Source: an uncultured Lachnospira sp.
GTDB lineage: Bacteria > Bacillota > Clostridia > Lachnospirales > Lachnospiraceae
Reading direction: 5' to 3'
Assembly (NCBI GenBank): GCA_910587485.1
Contig: CAJUKN010000010.1
Span: 1-5,343 of the forward strand
Length of the DNA stretch: 5,343 bases
Under the pieces are notes generated by a model. That model searched no databases, was not told the origin of the DNA, and worked only from the letters and a program-made list of their open reading frames with translations. Both the position numbers and the translations under genes were made by a program. Below, piece by piece: positions 4,272 through 5,343 of the stretch (the stretch's first letter is position 1; each line of letters begins with the position of its first letter).

Positions 4272-5343
4272 ATGAAAAGAATTGCAAGAAGTTTATTGAT
4301 ATTGATAATAGTAGCATTGGTTAGTGCTGTTGGTGGTTATCTGTATTATAGCAACACAATATCACCAATGTATAAATCAACGGCCAAGATAATTGTTACG
4401 CCCGGTACAGAAAATGAATCATCTGTTCGAGCAACAGACGGTGGCTTAGTTAAAGATTTTGATATTGTATTTAAAAGTGATGTGGTTATTTCTGCGGCAC
4501 AAAAGACAGCAGGTACAACTGAAAATATTGCTGATTATTTAACAGTACATGTTGTACCAAATAGTAATATTATAGAACTAATTTGTATCAACCCAGACCA
4601 AGCAACTGCAAAATTGTATGTTGATGCCATAGCAAAGAATGCCATTAAGACAACAAGTATTATTCAAGTAAGTTCTATTCAGGTGTTAGAATATGGTGAT
4701 GAGAGCAATATTGTTGTTAAGCCTAATCTTTATAGGAATACTATAATTTTGACAGGGATTGTTTCTGGGATATGTTTATTTATTGAAGTGGTTTTGATGT
4801 TGGTATTGTCTTCATTTAGGCAAGATGATTATGAGGATGATGATTTGGAAGAAGATAGAGAATATGAGAGAAAATATGGTCATCATTCACCAGTTGTTAT
4901 GCCAACATTAGTTCATTCGCAAGCTCCAAAAGTTGCTGCAAGTTATAGTGGAGATATTGATTATGACGATGAAGATGATTTGTTTGTGGAGATTGACGAT
5001 GAAGAGGATTATAAGAAGGTAAAACGTAAACCTATAAGGCGAAAAGTGGAATCAGAAGATGCTATAAGAAGAGCTGAAGAAGAGACTAGAAGAATATTTA
5101 AAGAGGAAAAAAAGGCAGAGGAAGCAAGAAGAAGGGCAGAGGAAGAAAAGGCAAGAAGGACTGCCCAAGAGGAAGAAGCAAAAAAAGCCGCCGAAGAAGA
5201 GGCAAGAAGGCTGGAAGAAGAGGAAGCAGCAAAGAAAGCCGCTGAAGAAGAGTTGAGGAGAAAGGCAGAGGAAGAGGAAGCAGCAAAGAAAGCCGCCGAA
5301 GAAGAGGCAAGAAGGCTGGAAGAAGAGGAAGCAGCAAAGAAAG
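4272..5343 (+). CDS. Wzz/YveK/CapA-like polysaccharide co-polymerase with long charged coiled-coil tail (3' end outside window)
   Basis: AAAAGGAG (4253-4260) precedes ATG 4272 and the frame stays open for 357 codons to the window edge. Residues 7-26 are a membrane segment, followed by an outside domain with YKSTAKIIVTP (34-44), VDAIAKNA (117-124) and VLEYG (138-142). KPNLYRN (150-156) lies before membrane segment 2 (157-181). This is the layout of Wzz-type chain-length determinants and, in Firmicutes, of the CapA/YveK membrane activators of tyrosine kinases. They control polymer length in capsule or exopolysaccharide export. Usual Firmicute members end at about 220-260 residues. This one continues with an acidic linker (184-246, many Asp/Glu), a basic patch (248-258, KKVKRKPIRRK) and a Glu/Ala/Lys/Arg coiled coil from 262 onward. 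The extension faces the cytoplasm if the topology is normal. The family call is firm for the core; the role of the tail is unknown. Confidence 0.8.
   Translation, partial: MKRIARSLLILIIVALVSAVGGYLYYSNTISPMYKSTAKIIVTPGTENESSVRATDGGLVKDFDIVFKSDVVISAAQKTAGTTENIADYLTVHVVPNSNIIELICINPDQATAKLYVDAIAKNAIKTTSIIQVSSIQVLEYGDESNIVVKPNLYRNTIILTGIVSGICLFIEVVLMLVLSSFRQDDYEDDDLEEDREYERKYGHHSPVVMPTLVHSQAPKVAASYSGDIDYDDEDDLFVEIDDEEDYKKVKRKPIRRKVESEDAIRRAEEETRRIFKEEKKAEEARRRAEEEKARRTAQEEEAKKAAEEEARRLEEEEAAKKAAEEELRRKAEEEEAAKKAAEEEARRLEEEEAAKK
5185..5343 (+). repeat. Tandem repeat of about 105 bp coding for the coiled coil
   Basis: Bases 5185-5238 recur exactly at 5290-5343 (54 nt, offset 105 = 35 codons). Between them lies a diverged half-unit. 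The protein unit is EEEARRLEEEEAAKKAA (17 residues) alternating with EEELRRKAEEEEAAKKAA (18). The array reaches the window edge and probably continues. The spacing is a multiple of three, so copy-number change would keep the frame. Confidence 0.8.

Noticed and set aside
5098..5337. Minus-strand Leu/Pro/Phe-rich open frame
   Set aside because: It is the direct antisense of the Glu/Ala/Lys/Arg repeat, so its apparent membrane-like character is an artefact of that codon use.

Overview
The window is AT-rich, low-GC Firmicute DNA. Gene style, Shine-Dalgarno sites and protein families (Rpn-type nuclease tail, IS200/IS605 debris, a Lachnospiraceae-style ECF sigma/anti-sigma pair, a Wzz/CapA-type polysaccharide co-polymerase) point to the class Clostridia, most likely Lachnospiraceae. 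Genus cannot be told from the sequence. All recognised genes lie on the + strand.

Left part (1-500) is a scar zone. It holds the C-terminal end of an Rpn-family (PD-(D/E)XK) nuclease/putative transposase gene. This runs straight into the 3' tail of an IS200-type tnpA broken by a one-base frameshift, followed by what looks like the 3' tail of a tnpB.

Middle part (516-2158) is a small locus in decay. An intact gene (570-1280) encodes a secreted protein with three Cys-flanked, EF-hand-like DxNxNGxCDNxE repeats, one eroded repeat and a His/Gly-rich tail. Next comes an ECF sigma-factor gene killed by a TGA codon and a frameshift (1418-1898). Its cognate membrane anti-sigma gene (1891-2158) overlaps it by 8 bp and keeps only its N-terminal and His-rich C-terminal ends. 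The effector is therefore whole while its probable regulators are dead.

The 2159-2492 stretch has no protein gene. It contains an 8-bp stem hairpin, a cluster of TTGAC boxes, a ~106-bp palindromic element bounded by TTAA (MITE-like), a T tract and an extended -10 promoter.

Right part (2493-5343) looks like the start of a surface or exopolysaccharide operon: a lipoprotein of unknown function, a sugar-phosphate-type nucleotidyltransferase, and a Wzz/YveK/CapA-like chain-length protein. The last has a normal two-membrane-segment core (about 180 residues) but continues into an acidic linker and a long Glu/Ala/Lys/Arg coiled coil. That coil is built from near-identical DNA repeats and runs off the window edge. 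The three genes are closely spaced, with no clear terminator between them.
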